The notes: generated by a model not told the origin, from the sequence alone. A stretch of 64,000 bases of DNA from Ophioderma brevispina (GCA_023653785.1 JAMKCH010088182.1:62001-126000); one strand, 5' to 3'. Positions 45,051 to 57,209 are shown, counted from the stretch's first letter. Translations and numbers: made by a program.

Positions 45051-47629
45051 CATACGGTGTACATGCTCAGACTATGTCATAGAGTGCCACCTTTAAACGT
45101 GTAAAATTTGCAATTTTTAACCAATAAAATGAATCTATTTATTGATTAGCACACTGCCACAATCACTTCCCATCAGATAAAGACAAACTTACACGTTTTG
45201 AAAGCGTATTTTTATTATATATATATTGACTTTATAGCAAACTCTTGTTTTTATCAAATTGGCACATCAATGATGTGTCGTGTTTACGAAATTACGAGGA
45301 GTCTGGTGGCATATTGAGACAAAATCCTTCTCTAATATTTGGCACACTTAACCACTTCGTGGATCGTTCAAGCGAATAACACGAGGTTGGTTTACACGAA
45401 CGGCTATGATGCTGAACTTTTAATTTGATTTGTAATTCATGGGATATAAGTTATTCATGTGAAGGAAAGGCGCAATCGTTAAACCATAGGCTGTCTTCCA
45501 CGAATAAAGGAAACGTGGAACTCTTTTAGAAACATACACCAAAAGTGTGTGTTTTCCACATTATTCGTAATATAAATTGTCAAAAATTAAGACCTAATAT
45601 CAAGTAAAGTTACTTAAGCAATAATTATTGTAATGATAATTTTCATGATTGGGAGTCCACATGCCAAATACGTTAATATCACTGAAATAATGGTTAATCT
45701 ACGTGAGTGTGACAGTGAGCCTACTGCGGGAAATGTCTGACGTACACTCGGAAAAAAATAATGAAATAGTAACACCAGGCCGAATCAGTCTGATTGGAGA
45801 ATACTTTAGCAGATGCCCTGAAGACGTTCGGCTGTTCTTAAGAGACTTAAGACATATATGATAAGACGCATCATCAGAGTTAATTGGTACTGCTTTAGTC
45901 ATACAATTAAGCATTTCAAATGAAATCAACATGGAGATCGAAAAAAATCATCTAACTAAATAAAATGAACGCCGTGTTTTATTTACACAAAAGTATAATC
46001 TAGAAATCTGCAAATATAATTTACATCGGTCAATTTACCAAGAATTTTTTATTTAAAAATGAATTTAATTTTAACCAACATGGTTCGAAGATTTTTCAAC
46101 CGTTTAATTAAATATTCTCCTCACCCCTCCGATGAATTTCTAAGAAATCATATTTTATCCTAGGGCAAACCAAGTTTCTTTTCCGCCAACTGCGTGTAAG
46201 GTGCTCATAATTGTTGAACTATTAAGTGTCTTCCCGAAAGCTATGGAATATTGAGCAAAGCACCACTTGAAGCAATAACGAAAGGCGTCAAAATAAAAAG
46301 ATGGCCGGTTTTTTTTCTCAATCAATGCGGTCATTGAATACCGTAAAAATAGAATCAGTATGCCTACAGCGTTATTGATATTTTGTCCAAATTAACATTT
46401 TCCACAGAATTAAACCTGAAAACATAGATGGAAACAATGATACTATCGTTTAATTAAGGTGTAAGAAGTCGTGTATCACAACTTCGGAGTTCGGACACGT
46501 GTTAACGTTAATAGAATTCCTATCTGGAGTCGTTCATTTATCTTTCAAACAATTCTATACGTTAAAGGCTGTTTTAAGGTTCAAATGTTAGCATCAAAGG
46601 TCGATTTTTACTGTGACATATTTGTTTTTCAAATTCAAGTAAAGGGTACTGGGTATACCCCAAAATACTGCCATTAAAAGTTGTTATATCTGGTGATTTT
46701 AAACAGTTGCAGATTTTCCACTTGGGATTTCCTATTTGTTACACAAATATGCCAACGTTCAGGTCTTCTGTCACGTGGTTTAGGATCCACATGGGATGTC
46801 AGTAGTGAAATGAGTATACCCTGGGATCATTAAGAGACGACCCATAACTTTCACGTATTAAACGCCCTGATTAAACCAATTTGAACAAAATATGCCTCTG
46901 TGCAAAAACTTAAAGAAAGGATACTTTCTGTTGTATTATGAATTACATTTTGTCGTTAACTCTTTAGCTATGAACAACCTCTTAAATTAAAAGATATGTC
47001 GGAGAACATAGTTATTGTATCTCAAATATCAGTTACACTACATGATTTAAAATATTTGGTCGTCTGATTCCCTTAATTAAGATATATCAAATATATACAG
47101 AAGTGACCAAGAGGTTTTTACTCCCGTTAATGCCCAAGGGGGGGGGGGACCCAAGGAAACCACTTCCCCGAGGGCATTTTTGCACGAAATTTATACCACA
47201 TGTGAGGGTCATAAGCCCAAATCAGCAATAAAAAGAAATGTGTTATTTGGGCTGCAAATTAGGGGCAAAACATTGTTTTCAAAACACGCGAAAATTGGAC
47301 AAAAAGACAGAAAATTCAAATGAGCCTTGCGCTTACATCAAACTTTTTGAAAACTTATTTTATGTTGATATCTACTCTAGAAGACCCAAATTACATATTT
47401 AACACAAAACTTGCAGTTTTAGTGAATTCTGAATTTTTTACGGGTGTTGCAAAATACACGTCATTTTCCCATAGACTTTGTACAGTAACGGTTTAGCAAC
47501 CTCCACGATGAAACTGTTTTCAGTACATAAAGGGTTAATTACTTTTTAATGTTAGTTATAATTGTTTACTTATATGTATGTGTGCTGTGGTTCTTCGATT
47601 TTTTTAAATATTCTCAGCTGACTTCCGTA
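45051..47629. other. Anonymous sequence
   Basis: No gene recognised. A GCCCAAGGGGGG stretch at 47,130-47,165 resembles the end of the next element and may be an older fragment of it. Confidence 0.45.
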
Positions 47630-47835
47630 GTGCCCAAGGGGCGAGGTGGAGTTCCATGGGACCCTCACTAATTAACTCATTAACGGCTCGGCCGATTTTA
47701 ATTTTTTTTGGTATGAAAAGAAGCGCATTTAAAAGTCCGACAATTACAAAATAAATCGGCGAAAAATCCCACGCGTAAAGCCGCCAGCGCGAAAACAAAT
47801 TTGAGGGTCCATAGGAACCCCCTCCCCTTAGTCAC
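47630..47835. mobile_element. 206-bp fold-back element
   Basis: The left end GTGCCCAAGGGGCGAGG...GTTCCATGGGACCCTCA is mirrored at the right (GAGGGTCCATAGGAACCCCC...CCCCTTAGTCAC). The interior contains CGGCCGATTT and a matching AAATCGGCG, also inverted. Non-coding; MITE-like. Confidence 0.8.
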
Positions 47836-49094
47836 TTAAGTGTTTCCATAAAAGTTTATTTTTAAGTATAAGAAACATGAGTTGTTGTTCTTTTTTATTT
47901 GATTTTCATTCGGATAATGTCCTGGATAACCCAAGAAAACCTCCTGAGGTATGTTTATTTCCATTGCTGGTCCTTTCACCGGGATAGAATTGAAACAGCC
48001 GGAGGCATGTCCTATACTTTTCGGAACTGACTGTGATATGCATGAATACGTATGACTCATTTTACATGGGACCGACCGGAAGGACGGGGTATCATCATGG
48101 TTCTTTTGCCTAAATCCAACTGAACCACGATTCAAGTCCAACTGAACCATGGGAAGAGCGAAACCTAATTTTAATCGACGCCTCGTGTACAAATTAAATC
48201 CAGAATTAAGAACCGATTAAATCTCAGCGAGCGTCCATGAATCGAACCAAGGACTTTCATCACCAAAGGACAATATCCCAAAGCAGTGGGCCACACGTGT
48301 GTGTTGTGGGGCGGTGCTTGCCCACGCGTGCGCGATCGCATGTGTGTTGTGTGCGTGTTTGTGTATGTATGTGTGTGTCAACATTTTCGTCTGTTGCTTA
48401 TGTGTATGTTTTAGATGGTTAGAATTAACAAAAAATCAATTTTTCAGCTTCATTTTTCAATGCAGCTTCATACAAAATAAAATAGTTGCTGGAGTGACTT
48501 AGACCTATTACCCAACTCAACCCACCCAAACCAGAATTCTAGTACTGAGCGCCATCTCAAACGATTCTTTATTCAGAGTAAATCATTTTTCTTTCTCAAG
48601 AAAATCATCTGATGATACTATTTGTTATAAAACTCGCATTTTCTTGGTTTGGGCGTTTTCAAATTACAATCGTTGACTGTATAAAGCCATGAACAACATC
48701 TAAACACACAAATCAACATTAAAGAAAGTGACATTGTTTCTAACAACAAATCAATACAAGAAACTGTAAGCTTATACAAAACGCAATGTAAAGTATAGAC
48801 TTAAAATAGCGGATTGATATTAAAATATGTTGTACAACGTAATTATATTTTATCTAAAATATCAATTATACTGCCTGATTGGAATATTTGGTCGTCTGGT
48901 TGGATTAATTACGTTATAACAAGGTAATATAAAAGTTTACTTTACAAACAAACAAGTACGAAAACTGAGCTATTCGTCTATCGGGGTATAATTCATTGAA
49001 CTTTGAAAGTTACATTATGTATCACAAGTGTAGAAATAAGTAGAAAAGTATTACATCTAAGCAATCAACTTTATACAAAGTTGATTAAATAGTA
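47836..49094. other. Anonymous sequence
   Basis: Contains a TG-rich degenerate simple repeat at 48,295-48,380. No gene recognised. Confidence 0.45.
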
Positions 49095-49150
49095 ATTACA
49101 TATTTATTTGTAAAGCGCTTTGACCATTTTATAATGCGCTATATCAATAT
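49095..49150 (+). repeat. Ancient LINE/SINE 3'-tail-like motif
   Basis: TTGTAAAGCGCTTTGA, about 12 bases, then ATGCGCTATATCAAT, a widely shared animal 3'-tail pattern (AAGCGCTTTGA...GCGCTATAT). Only this tail is recognisable. It abuts the following inverted-repeat element. Confidence 0.5.
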
Positions 49151-49184
49151 AATGCTGTTTGTACAGCGTGTAAAAAAACAGCAA

Positions 49185-50190
49185 CACTTGTGCCAGCCGC
49201 AGTAAGTTTTGAACAAAACCACGTGGCTACTTGTAATTTGTTGTAAGGTAACCTAATACTATTAGTTAATGTCCCAGAAAAATTCATAATGATACAGTCA
49301 ATAGTTTTAAGATTTGACCCTAACAATCAAGTAACCCGCAGGACCCATTTTACAAAAACGAGGATCTGATAACTACAAGAACAGCACTGAAGAACAGAAT
49401 GGCAAATACAATTTTGATTGCAATTGGTATTCAATTGGACAATTTTCCTGCAGAACAACTTCTACTTGATCAAATAACTGCATTTACATAATTATTATTA
49501 AACTGGTAATGATAAACATTAATTTATTGGTGATAAAATACATTTAAAGATGATTTTGGATAAAACTATGACTAAGTCATCGACAAACTTCATATATCAT
49601 AAAATTATAAATGCGTTTGGCTGCAACATGCATGTTACATTCTGATCTTAATGAAAGCAAAACATGTTTCCAACACAAAACTCAGTAACAATATCAATAT
49701 ATTAATTCGGTCATTCAATTTTGGGTTAAGATAACTCTTTGTGTGCTGTCACAAAATGTTAATGATTGATTAGCTCTAATCCAATGCTGTCTAATTTCGA
49801 CAATCCATGTTTGTTGATCACATGCCTAATTCCGTCTTTTAAGCGTGTTAAATTAATGTTTATTAGCTGTTATTACCAATGGAACATTCATATGTTAATA
49901 TTTTGTTGCAGCACCTGTCATTTAAACAAATGGAAAATGGTGGTTGAACTTAGAGATTCATATTGGTGGTTCTGCACGCCAAAGGTATAGTGCCGCATTT
50001 GTAGTTAGTAGCTCCTCAATTTGGTAAAATAGGTCCCGCAGGTTACTTGATTTCTGGGACATACTTAAAATACTGAATCTACCTTTATGAACTTTTCAGG
50101 AACATTAGATAATAGTTCTATCTTACCTTACAACAAAGATCAAGTAGTCATGTGCTTTTGTTCAAAACTTATGGCGCCTGGCATGCTCTT
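49185..50190. mobile_element. 1-kb element with ~190-bp terminal inverted repeats
   Basis: The left arm 49,185-49,378 and right arm 50,003-50,190 are reverse complements over most of their length. Paired words include AAGTTTTGAACAAAA, TTGTTGTAAGGTAA, ATCAAGTAACC and GCGGGACC (left GCAGGACC). The internal 625 bp has only short frames, so the element is probably a non-autonomous deletion derivative. No target duplication identified. Confidence 0.85.
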
Positions 50191-51000
50191 CAATCTAATT
50201 TTGTTACTTTCTAACCGTAGATCATAACATTTCACTTCGATCTATGATTAGTTAAATAGTATTATTACACATAGGGGACTCCATGTTCATATTCAACCTC
50301 CATGTACCCCTACAGTAATCCTTTTATATTTTCTTAGATGAAGAACTTCATCAGTTGTAAACGAGATTATCTATGAAATCAATTAATTTTATAAACTCGC
50401 CCTGGGTGACTGATACAAAAACAATCGATTAATTGATCATATAAAAAAGTGACGATCATTGATTTTGACAGTGTCAGAATTGATGATCACAAAAACCTAT
50501 TTGGCATTTGTATTCCTTGCTAATGCGTACTGCATCAACAAATACTTGGTCTGTAAATAAAGCACCACCATTCAAAATGACAACATTTTTATTGTAACAC
50601 CACCTTAAAGGTTTAAGTACTGAACTGTATGAAAAATGTGTTTCTAGAGATCTAGTTACACATTGCATACACTGTGATTTTTTGTATGCTCTATCTTCTC
50701 CAATTAAACTTCCGTAAAAAGAACTTCCCCATAAACGGCTCGACCGGTTTTCAAAGTGATTCAAAGTGTAACTGCAGTGGATTACCATTTAGGAAATTGG
50801 GTGCTGAAATTTCAATGTCAAAGTTTAGAGGTCATTTCAAGTCATTAGTGAAAACGTTTAGGATATGGTTCTTTTTCTACAAATTTAGGGAAATAAGTTA
50901 TTGTTCTTGATAAGCAAAAGATGGTCACGTATTTGAGGTCGAAGTCAGAAATGGACGAAAATATTGAAAACCTCTACCATAAAATTATGACATGGGCAAT
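50191..51000. other. Anonymous sequence
   Basis: A 104-codon minus-strand frame, 50,474-50,788, is Cys/Ser-rich and of unknown relation. No other feature seen. Confidence 0.4.
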
Positions 51001-51096
51001 GACAGCTCATTACAGGTAAGTTAGGTGCGCGTGTTACAATGACACAGCTCACTGCAGGTAACTTAGGTACGTGTATTACAATGGCATAGCTCATTG

Positions 51097-51275
51097 CAGG
51101 TAGTTTATTATTGCCCTCATAATTTCTGAAGCAAATGGCGTGCGTCTGTTGAATCGCGTATTGGATTTCCGTTGTCAAGCGTTCGTCACACACTTCCGGG
51201 TTTACCAGCGCGTAGCCAGAATTTTGTTTCAGAATTACTGACGAAGAGTATAGGTACGTGTGTTACAATGACACA
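51097..51275 (+). repeat. Higher-order segment within the 42-bp array, copy 1
   Basis: Non-unit sequence containing GCAAATGGCGTGCGTCTG, TCGCGTATTGGAT and GACGAAGAGTATAGG, repeated at 52,204-52,377. A unique insertion (51,340-51,545) follows before the array resumes. Confidence 0.9.
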
Positions 51276-52203
51276 GCTCATTGCAGGTAATATAGGTACG
51301 TGTGTTACAATGACACAGTTCATTGCAGGTAATATAGATGAGTTGACATGTGACGTCAACGCCGGGCAACGAACAAAGCACTGCCCGGCGGTATGCGTGA
51401 GCACCTGCAGGGCTTGTGCTTTTAAAATTCGCGCTCAATTGGGCGTGATAAGGCTATTGAATGCTATAACTATATGGGCATATTCTTCCCACCTCCAACA
51501 TGTCATTAGACCAGGTGCTAACTTATGTTTGTAAACATTTATGTCACCTCATCTATGGGTACGCGTGTTACAATGACACAGTTAATTGCAGGTAATATAG
51601 ATACGTGTTACAATGACAGCTCATTGCAGTTGATTTAGTTACGTGTGTTATAATGACACAGGTCAGTGCAGGTACTGTGTTACAATGACACAGCTCATCG
51701 CAGGTAATTTAGGTACGTGTTTTACAATTACACAGCTCATTGCAGGTAATATAGGTACGTGTGTTACAATGACACAGCTCATCGCAGGTAATTTAGGTAC
51801 GTGTGTTACAATGACACAGCTCATTGCAGGTAATATGGGTACGTGTGTAACAATGACACAGGTCATTGCAGGTAATTTCGGTACGAGTGTTACAATGACA
51901 CAGCTCGTTGCAGGTAATATAGGCACGTGTGTAACAATGACACAGCTCATCGCAGGTAATTTAGGTACGTGTGTTACAATGACATAGCTCATCGCAGGTA
52001 ATTTAGGTACGTGTGTTACAATGACATAGCTCATTGCAGGTAATATAGGTACGTGTGTAACAATGACACAGCTCATTGCAGGTATTTTAGGTACGTGTGT
52101 TACAATGACACAGCTCATTGCAGGTAATATAGGTACGTGTGTAACAATGACACAGGTCATTGCAGGTAATATAGGTACGTGTGTTACAATGACACAGCTC
52201 ATT

Positions 52204-52377
52204 GAAGGTAATTTATAATCGCCCTCATAATTTTGAAACAAATGGCGTGCGTCTGTTGAATCGCGTATTGGATTCCCGTTGTCAAGCGTTCGTCACACAC
52301 TTTCGGGTTTGCCCGCGCGTAGTCAGAATTGTGTTTCAGAATTACTGACGAAGAGTATAGGTACGTGTGTTACAATG
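52204..52377 (+). repeat. Higher-order segment within the 42-bp array, copy 2
   Basis: Same order of words as copy 1 with few differences, showing that a unit-plus-segment block was duplicated together. Confidence 0.9.
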
Positions 52378-52545
52378 AAACAACTCATTTAAGTACGTGT
52401 ATTACAATGACATAGCTCATTGCAGGTAATATATAGGTACGTGTGATACAATGACACAGCTCATTGCAGGTAATATAGGTACGTGTGTTACAATGACACA
52501 GCTCATTGCAGGTAATATAGGTACGTGTCTTACAAGGCGTTTTGG

Positions 52546-53770
52546 TATTCACCTTTGTATTCAACGGAAAGAGCAGTCATCAGTAGTAATCCGCTTTAAT
52601 CTCTAAAACATAATACAATAACAAAACGGGAATATCGCCAAACTGACTTTAACACAAGCACTTTGGACCTAATTGAAAGTGGGCGTGCTTTATCACGTTA
52701 ACAAGAAATTTAATTGGTTTAGATCAAAAAGATCAAAACTCCATGCAGCAATTACGCGGTGTAGTCGAATATTTGACACGCGTAAGCAGTGTGTTTATCT
52801 GTGTCATGCATGTCGAGTTTTTACTAAATGCAATTTACGCACCGTGACGACCACCACGCGATGACTTTGAGTTCTTGAATTGAAACATTTGTTTTCAAGA
52901 TGGGTGAAATTATTTAACTGAATAAAAAAGAATGATGTAACAATATTTTTGACATAGTCATTTTGATAAAAAAAAAAAAAAAAAAAGCAAAAATTATGTA
53001 ATTCTAAATGAAAATGAGAATAAAAGATGAGATATGTTGTTTTGGTCATCTTATATGATGTATGGGATTTAATATTTTAATCGTGGTGGATACTAAGTAC
53101 TCTGGCATCCACCACTCAAAATATTGGATGCCCAATCATTATGACACCATCTAAAATGGTCAAACAAAAAATCTCATGTTTTATTCTCTAATCACCATGA
53201 GAGAAGAAAGTATCATACTTTACACTGAATACAAGGCTAAACCATAACCAATATCGCATATTGATTATCATAATCTACTCCATAATCTTGGATGCAAATT
53301 CCAGTATATGGAGAAGTACTTGCAAATTTGAAGGAAAATAGACGTTGACGTCACCATTGAAAAACATGGCAACGCAGCATACTCGCCATTATAGTATGCC
53401 TAAGAGGATTTATCATTAATTAGTGGGGTTCTAACGTGAACTCCAACGGATTTTGAATTGTGATAGCCAATCCTAACAATCCTACGAAAACGGCCGTTGC
53501 AAACTGATCGCTCCCACATAATTTAGGAAAATGTGTCGATCATCGTTGTAGCCTTTTTTAAGATTTTGTCTGAACATAATGGGTAAGCAATATTTGAATC
53601 AGTCGAGTCGATGTTCGAGAACCAAGTATCATTAAACACCTCATGTATAGTTTGTATGTTTAAACTATTCCTTAACGTTACGTTGACTGGTCATGAATTA
53701 TCAAAATGTATGAATTATCAAAATATGCCTTATAGGCTCAAGTTCTTTAATGTATGCCTTTTCTTTCTTG
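52546..53770. other. Anonymous sequence downstream of the receptor gene
   Basis: Contains an A-run (52,969-52,986). No gene recognised. Confidence 0.45.
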
Positions 53771-53777
53771 GAATTGT

Positions 53778-53783
53778 TTTATT
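53778..53783 (-). promoter_or_regulatory. Poly(A) signal for the receptor gene
   Basis: AATAAA on the minus strand, about 230 bases past the receptor stop codon. It is the first canonical hexamer I see on that strand. Confidence 0.4.
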
Positions 53784-54010
53784 GAAAAAAAAAACACACA
53801 ACAAAAACTGACGGATTATTGTTTTGTTATAAGCACTACAGTATATACTCAGTGCTTTTCAATATTCCCTGAAAGCATATATTCGAATAAACTTATTTAG
53901 CTGATATATGTATCATATACCTATGTTTTCAATAAAATATAGGTTCAACATTTCAATAAACAGCTTTTACTATAGAAAGCTTTAATCTATGAAGTATCAG
54001 TAATACTTAT

Positions 54011-55318
54011 TCAACACGTTGTAACTCGATCAATTACAAACTCCAATGTTGTACTACTTGGTCTATTTACACGCCTGCCGTTCATATATCCAACGCTCGA
54101 GTCACTGTTACTTTTTGCCATAGATGTAGGCGTGGTAGCTACTGAGCTGTAGTTATTCAATAACTTCGGGGATTGTTTTGTTAAACGGCCTGTTATATAG
54201 TGGAAACGGAGCAGTCTTTGAAAGGCTACCCGAAAGTCCCTGTTAAAAATGCTGTAGATGATGGGATTCAAAACACTGTTGAAATATCCGAGCCACGTGA
54301 GAGTGCTATAGACAGCAGGAGGCACAAAGCACCGTTTGCATAGAGGGGAGACAACGTTTAGAGTAAAAAATGGAGCCCAGCAAAACAAAAATACTCCCAT
54401 AATAATTCCAAGTGTTACGGCAGCTTTGTGGTCACTGGCCTGTTGATTTCCATGGCAAGAGAATTCTGCATTGTCAACATTACCCAAACGACCCTTCCTG
54501 GCATTCTTTACACGTTCACGCACAGCAAGGAAAATTTGAGAATATATAGCTAGCATCACAAAACATGGAATAAAAAAGCTAATGAGAGAAGACATAACAG
54601 CATAGACGGGGTTAAGATCCAACGTACATACATAAACTTTATCAGCTCCAACATAGAGCGGTTCTGGAGTTTCTTCTTCTACTTCGACAGATCCGCCTCC
54701 GAAACCTTGATGGAGTTCTAATTGAATTGGCAAAAACGAAACCAAAGCAGATAATACCCAAACAATCACTATAACACAAACAGCTCGCTTGTTGGTTATC
54801 CAGCGATAGTAAGAGAAGGGTTTCTTAATGTGAAGATATCTATCACAACTGATTGCACACAGATTAAGAATGGAAGCCGTACTAAACATCACATCAAATG
54901 AAATCCAGACGTCGCAAAATTCTGGAGCGAATATCCAATAGCCAAGGATTTCATTAGCAACTGAAAACGTCATTACGATGATTGAAACTCCCAGATCAGC
55001 CGCAGCTAAGGACACAATAAACGAATTTCCAGTTTTGCGAAGTTTTTCTTCTGTTGCAACAGCAGCACATACCAGAACATTTCCTGCAATCGAAATGAGA
55101 ATACAGAGTGCTAGAATAGTTCCAATGATGCCCCTTTCTACTTTGGATAGTTTAGTTCCGATCTGAAGATCATCACTCAGTGAATAATTCCCTTCGTCAG
55201 CAACACTGGTGTTGAAAGAGTACAAAACACCATCGTCCAGAGGATCACTCTCATGAAAATACCAGTTGACGGCTGTGCCATTTGGCACAACATGTTGTGG
55301 TGTGACTTCCAAACGCAT
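54011..55318 (-). CDS. D1-like (invertebrate DAMB-type) dopamine receptor GPCR
   Basis: Intronless 435-residue class A receptor, predicted at the plasma membrane and to couple to a G protein on binding a catecholamine. The extracellular N-terminus (~62 aa) has three N-glycosylation sequons (N13, N36, N44) and no signal peptide. Seven hydrophobic segments lie near 63-88, 98-124, 133-161, 178-198, 237-266, 297-325 and 334-357. Key residues are in place: N80 (GN in TM1), D108 (AAAD), amine-binding D142, DRY at 159-161, the C135-C231 disulfide pair, TM5 serines S243/S244/S247 as in D1 receptors, CWAPFF at 313-318 with N321, and NPIIY at 351-355. CDRYLHIKKP and KAAVTLGIIMG resemble insect DAMB/DOP2 rather than vertebrate D1 subtypes. 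The third loop is short (~30 aa) and the tail ~65 aa, as in Gs-coupled receptors. ECL2 is acidic. The ATG is the first in an open frame that starts after a stop at 55,453. Octopamine or other amine ligands are not excluded. Confidence 0.93.
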   Translation of the reverse strand: MRLEVTPQHVVPNGTAVNWYFHESDPLDDGVLYSFNTSVADEGNYSLSDDLQIGTKLSKVERGIIGTILALCILISIAGNVLVCAAVATEEKLRKTGNSFIVSLAAADLGVSIIVMTFSVANEILGYWIFAPEFCDVWISFDVMFSTASILNLCAISCDRYLHIKKPFSYYRWITNKRAVCVIVIVWVLSALVSFLPIQLELHQGFGGGSVEVEEETPEPLYVGADKVYVCTLDLNPVYAVMSSLISFFIPCFVMLAIYSQIFLAVRERVKNARKGRLGNVDNAEFSCHGNQQASDHKAAVTLGIIMGVFLFCWAPFFTLNVVSPLCKRCFVPPAVYSTLTWLGYFNSVLNPIIYSIFNRDFRVAFQRLLRFHYITGRLTKQSPKLLNNYSSVATTPTSMAKSNSDSSVGYMNGRRVNRPSSTTLEFVIDRVTTC

Positions 55319-55374
55319 AACTGCCTTACAAGTGCTATTCTCACATAGTGCACGCGCACAAATATACTGAAACC

Positions 55375-55539
55375 TTACTTTTCCATCTCCTGTGACGCGG
55401 CGAGTTGATGCAGTATTGATTTCTCCAATGTGTGATTTACTTTCACCATCCTAACCGTCTGACGCTCAGAGATCCAATAACGTCTAGCTTCGCGCATGTA
55501 CTTGTACCTTATCTGGGCCTCGGGCCTATTATCCCGCAT
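55375..55539 (-). other. Upstream ORF in the receptor leader
   Basis: A 54-codon frame begins at ATG 55,539 and ends with TAA at 55,375, 57 bases before the receptor ATG and in a different frame. If transcription starts near the TATA box prediction (~55,540) the ATG would be at the extreme 5' end, so its inclusion is uncertain. If included it would reduce receptor translation. Confidence 0.35.
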
Positions 55540-55563
55540 GGCCTTATGGGTAGGCAACTCACG

Positions 55564-55572
55564 CCTTTTATA
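55564..55572 (-). promoter_or_regulatory. TATA box of the receptor gene
   Basis: TATAAAAGG on the minus strand, about 250 bases upstream of the receptor ATG. It predicts a start site near 55,540 and a leader of ~220 bases with no need for an intron. Confidence 0.45.
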
Positions 55573-55619
55573 AACAAACCAACAATATATAGATCACGGG
55601 AACGAAATTTAATTATATC

Positions 55620-57120
55620 CATTCTACTCATTTCAAAAATTCAGGTCGTCGTACATTGCAAGTAGTTTAACCAATAATGGTATCGTTTTGAAAGGTTAAC
55701 AGTTTGTTATGTCTACTTTGAATGGATAAAACTTCAGTTAGCAACATAAACGTCTATATAGAAAGACGCTATCGTCACAGAATACTGAACCTTGCTTTCA
55801 TTCTTTTTAAGTATGGAATTACCTCGTTTTAATTCTACTTAGAGTACTAAAATATTAAGCGCCTTACAAGAACTATACTTGAATTAATTTCACGGACCTG
55901 ATGGGTATATTATACCAAAAACATGAACCTATTAGATGGCAATTAATAAATACATTCGTGTATGAAATGATTTTTAAATAGGTTGCATCACTAATTTTTT
56001 AACATTTATATTCCTCTCGATTTTAGTGGCACGAGAAATGTGAAAAGAGCAATGGAGCGAAATTGGTAATAGAAAACAAGCGTGCATTACGGTTTGGTAT
56101 CGACCCATATGAATCGCGTCACCTGTTCTCCAACTTTGCCAATTTCCCTCGCTTTATTCACGCATCGCTGCCTTATGTCCCACTCGATATTAAATGTTAG
56201 AGCAAAATTATCTTTCCTGACCTGAACTCTAACAAATTTAAAATAAAAATTGGTCATTATTCGTTTTAAAATAACCCACCCTTTAAAGCAGACAATAGGC
56301 AAAAGTACTCTTGTATAGTCTTGATAGTATTCAGTTTTTTAGCTCACTTAATATTTTGTTATCTTCGATCAACATCAGAATGAGCGTGGGTTGCTCACCG
56401 ACCATGAATAAGTTGCATAAGAGAAGGAAATATGTAAGAGCTTGGGAACGCGGCTCCTAGTAACCGCAGCGAAGGTATTACTATTTTCAAGAAATATCGA
56501 ATATTTAAAAATGGAATATCACAAATCGCGTGGAATAAACAACTTGTCGTTGTGAAAGTACAAGTAGCACAGAGGGGCCAGGAAGAGAATAAGGAAGAGG
56601 GAGTGGAGAAGAAGAAGACTATATATAGTAATACGGTGAAGTTAGGACTAGGGCGGGTAAAAAGGCGGAACCACGAATCATAAAGAAATGTATTAAACTA
56701 CTTTAAAGTTAAGAATATCACCCTTAAAATCGTATCACTATTTGAACGAATTTACCCCAAAATCAGTTGCATCCAAAATACGATTTTGCTGGGTGTTCTC
56801 GTTGTTTGGACGAAATGACACGGAATGTTTTTTTTAACAACTATAATGCGAATGTTATGGCGAAAATGTGACATATTCATTGTTATAATGAGTTGTCAGA
56901 CGGTCTGTTTATAACAAAATCCCCTTAGCAAGTAGCGACAGCCCGTCGTACAAAATCTCGAATTTGCATATATCAGCATAAATTAATATTCATATCGTTT
57001 GCTATTAATTAACGGAATAAAGCACATCATTACCATATTGCTGTATAACAAAGGTTGACGTCGTAATTTCACCCTAGGGTGCATAATGTGCTATTAATAA
57101 TAATAGTAATTAGCGTAAGT
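55620..57120. other. Anonymous sequence upstream of the receptor
   Basis: No gene recognised in ~1.5 kb. It presumably holds receptor regulatory DNA, but I see no specific site cluster. Confidence 0.4.
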
Positions 57121-57124
57121 GATG

Positions 57125-57209
57125 ATTGCATCAACATCAACCAAGAGAACAGGCTGGCTTTAGAGCAGGATTTTCCACCATCGACAATATTCAGTTGTCA
57201 GTCATGTTG
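57125..57209 (+). pseudogene. RTE-type LINE reverse-transcriptase fragment
   Basis: The frame reads QPREQAGFRAGFSTIDNIQ, the conserved QAGFR...STxDxI block of RTE-clade reverse transcriptase. It stops abruptly where the TGCCGAA-bearing element begins. The matching 3' part of an RTE element lies at 58,985-59,410 in the same orientation. Confidence 0.75.

Larger units (their letters stand above)
51002..52545. repeat. 42-bp minisatellite with higher-order structure
   Basis: About two dozen units of GGTACGTGTGTTACAATG + ACACAGCTCATTGCAGGTAATATA. Spacing is near-exactly 42 bp between 51,720 and 52,210 and looser outside. Because 42 is divisible by three and the unit lacks stops on several frames, long open frames appear on both strands (114 codons plus, 192 codons minus) encoding 14-residue repeats. 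These are expected from the repeat alone and I do not call a gene. The array is interrupted by a repeated ~170-bp non-unit segment. Confidence 0.95.

Noticed and set aside
51663..52241. 192-codon minus-strand frame of 14-residue repeats
   Set aside because: Fully explained by a 42-bp stop-free minisatellite; the opposite strand is also open, and there is no start context or flanking exon.
51002..52545. Array resembling a CRISPR locus
   Set aside because: Units are contiguous with no unique spacers, and the window is animal nuclear DNA.
54011..55318. Octopamine or beta-adrenergic receptor as primary call
   Set aside because: The TM3-DRY-loop 2 sequence and the TM6 stretch look more like DAMB/DOP2; kept as an alternative, not the main call.
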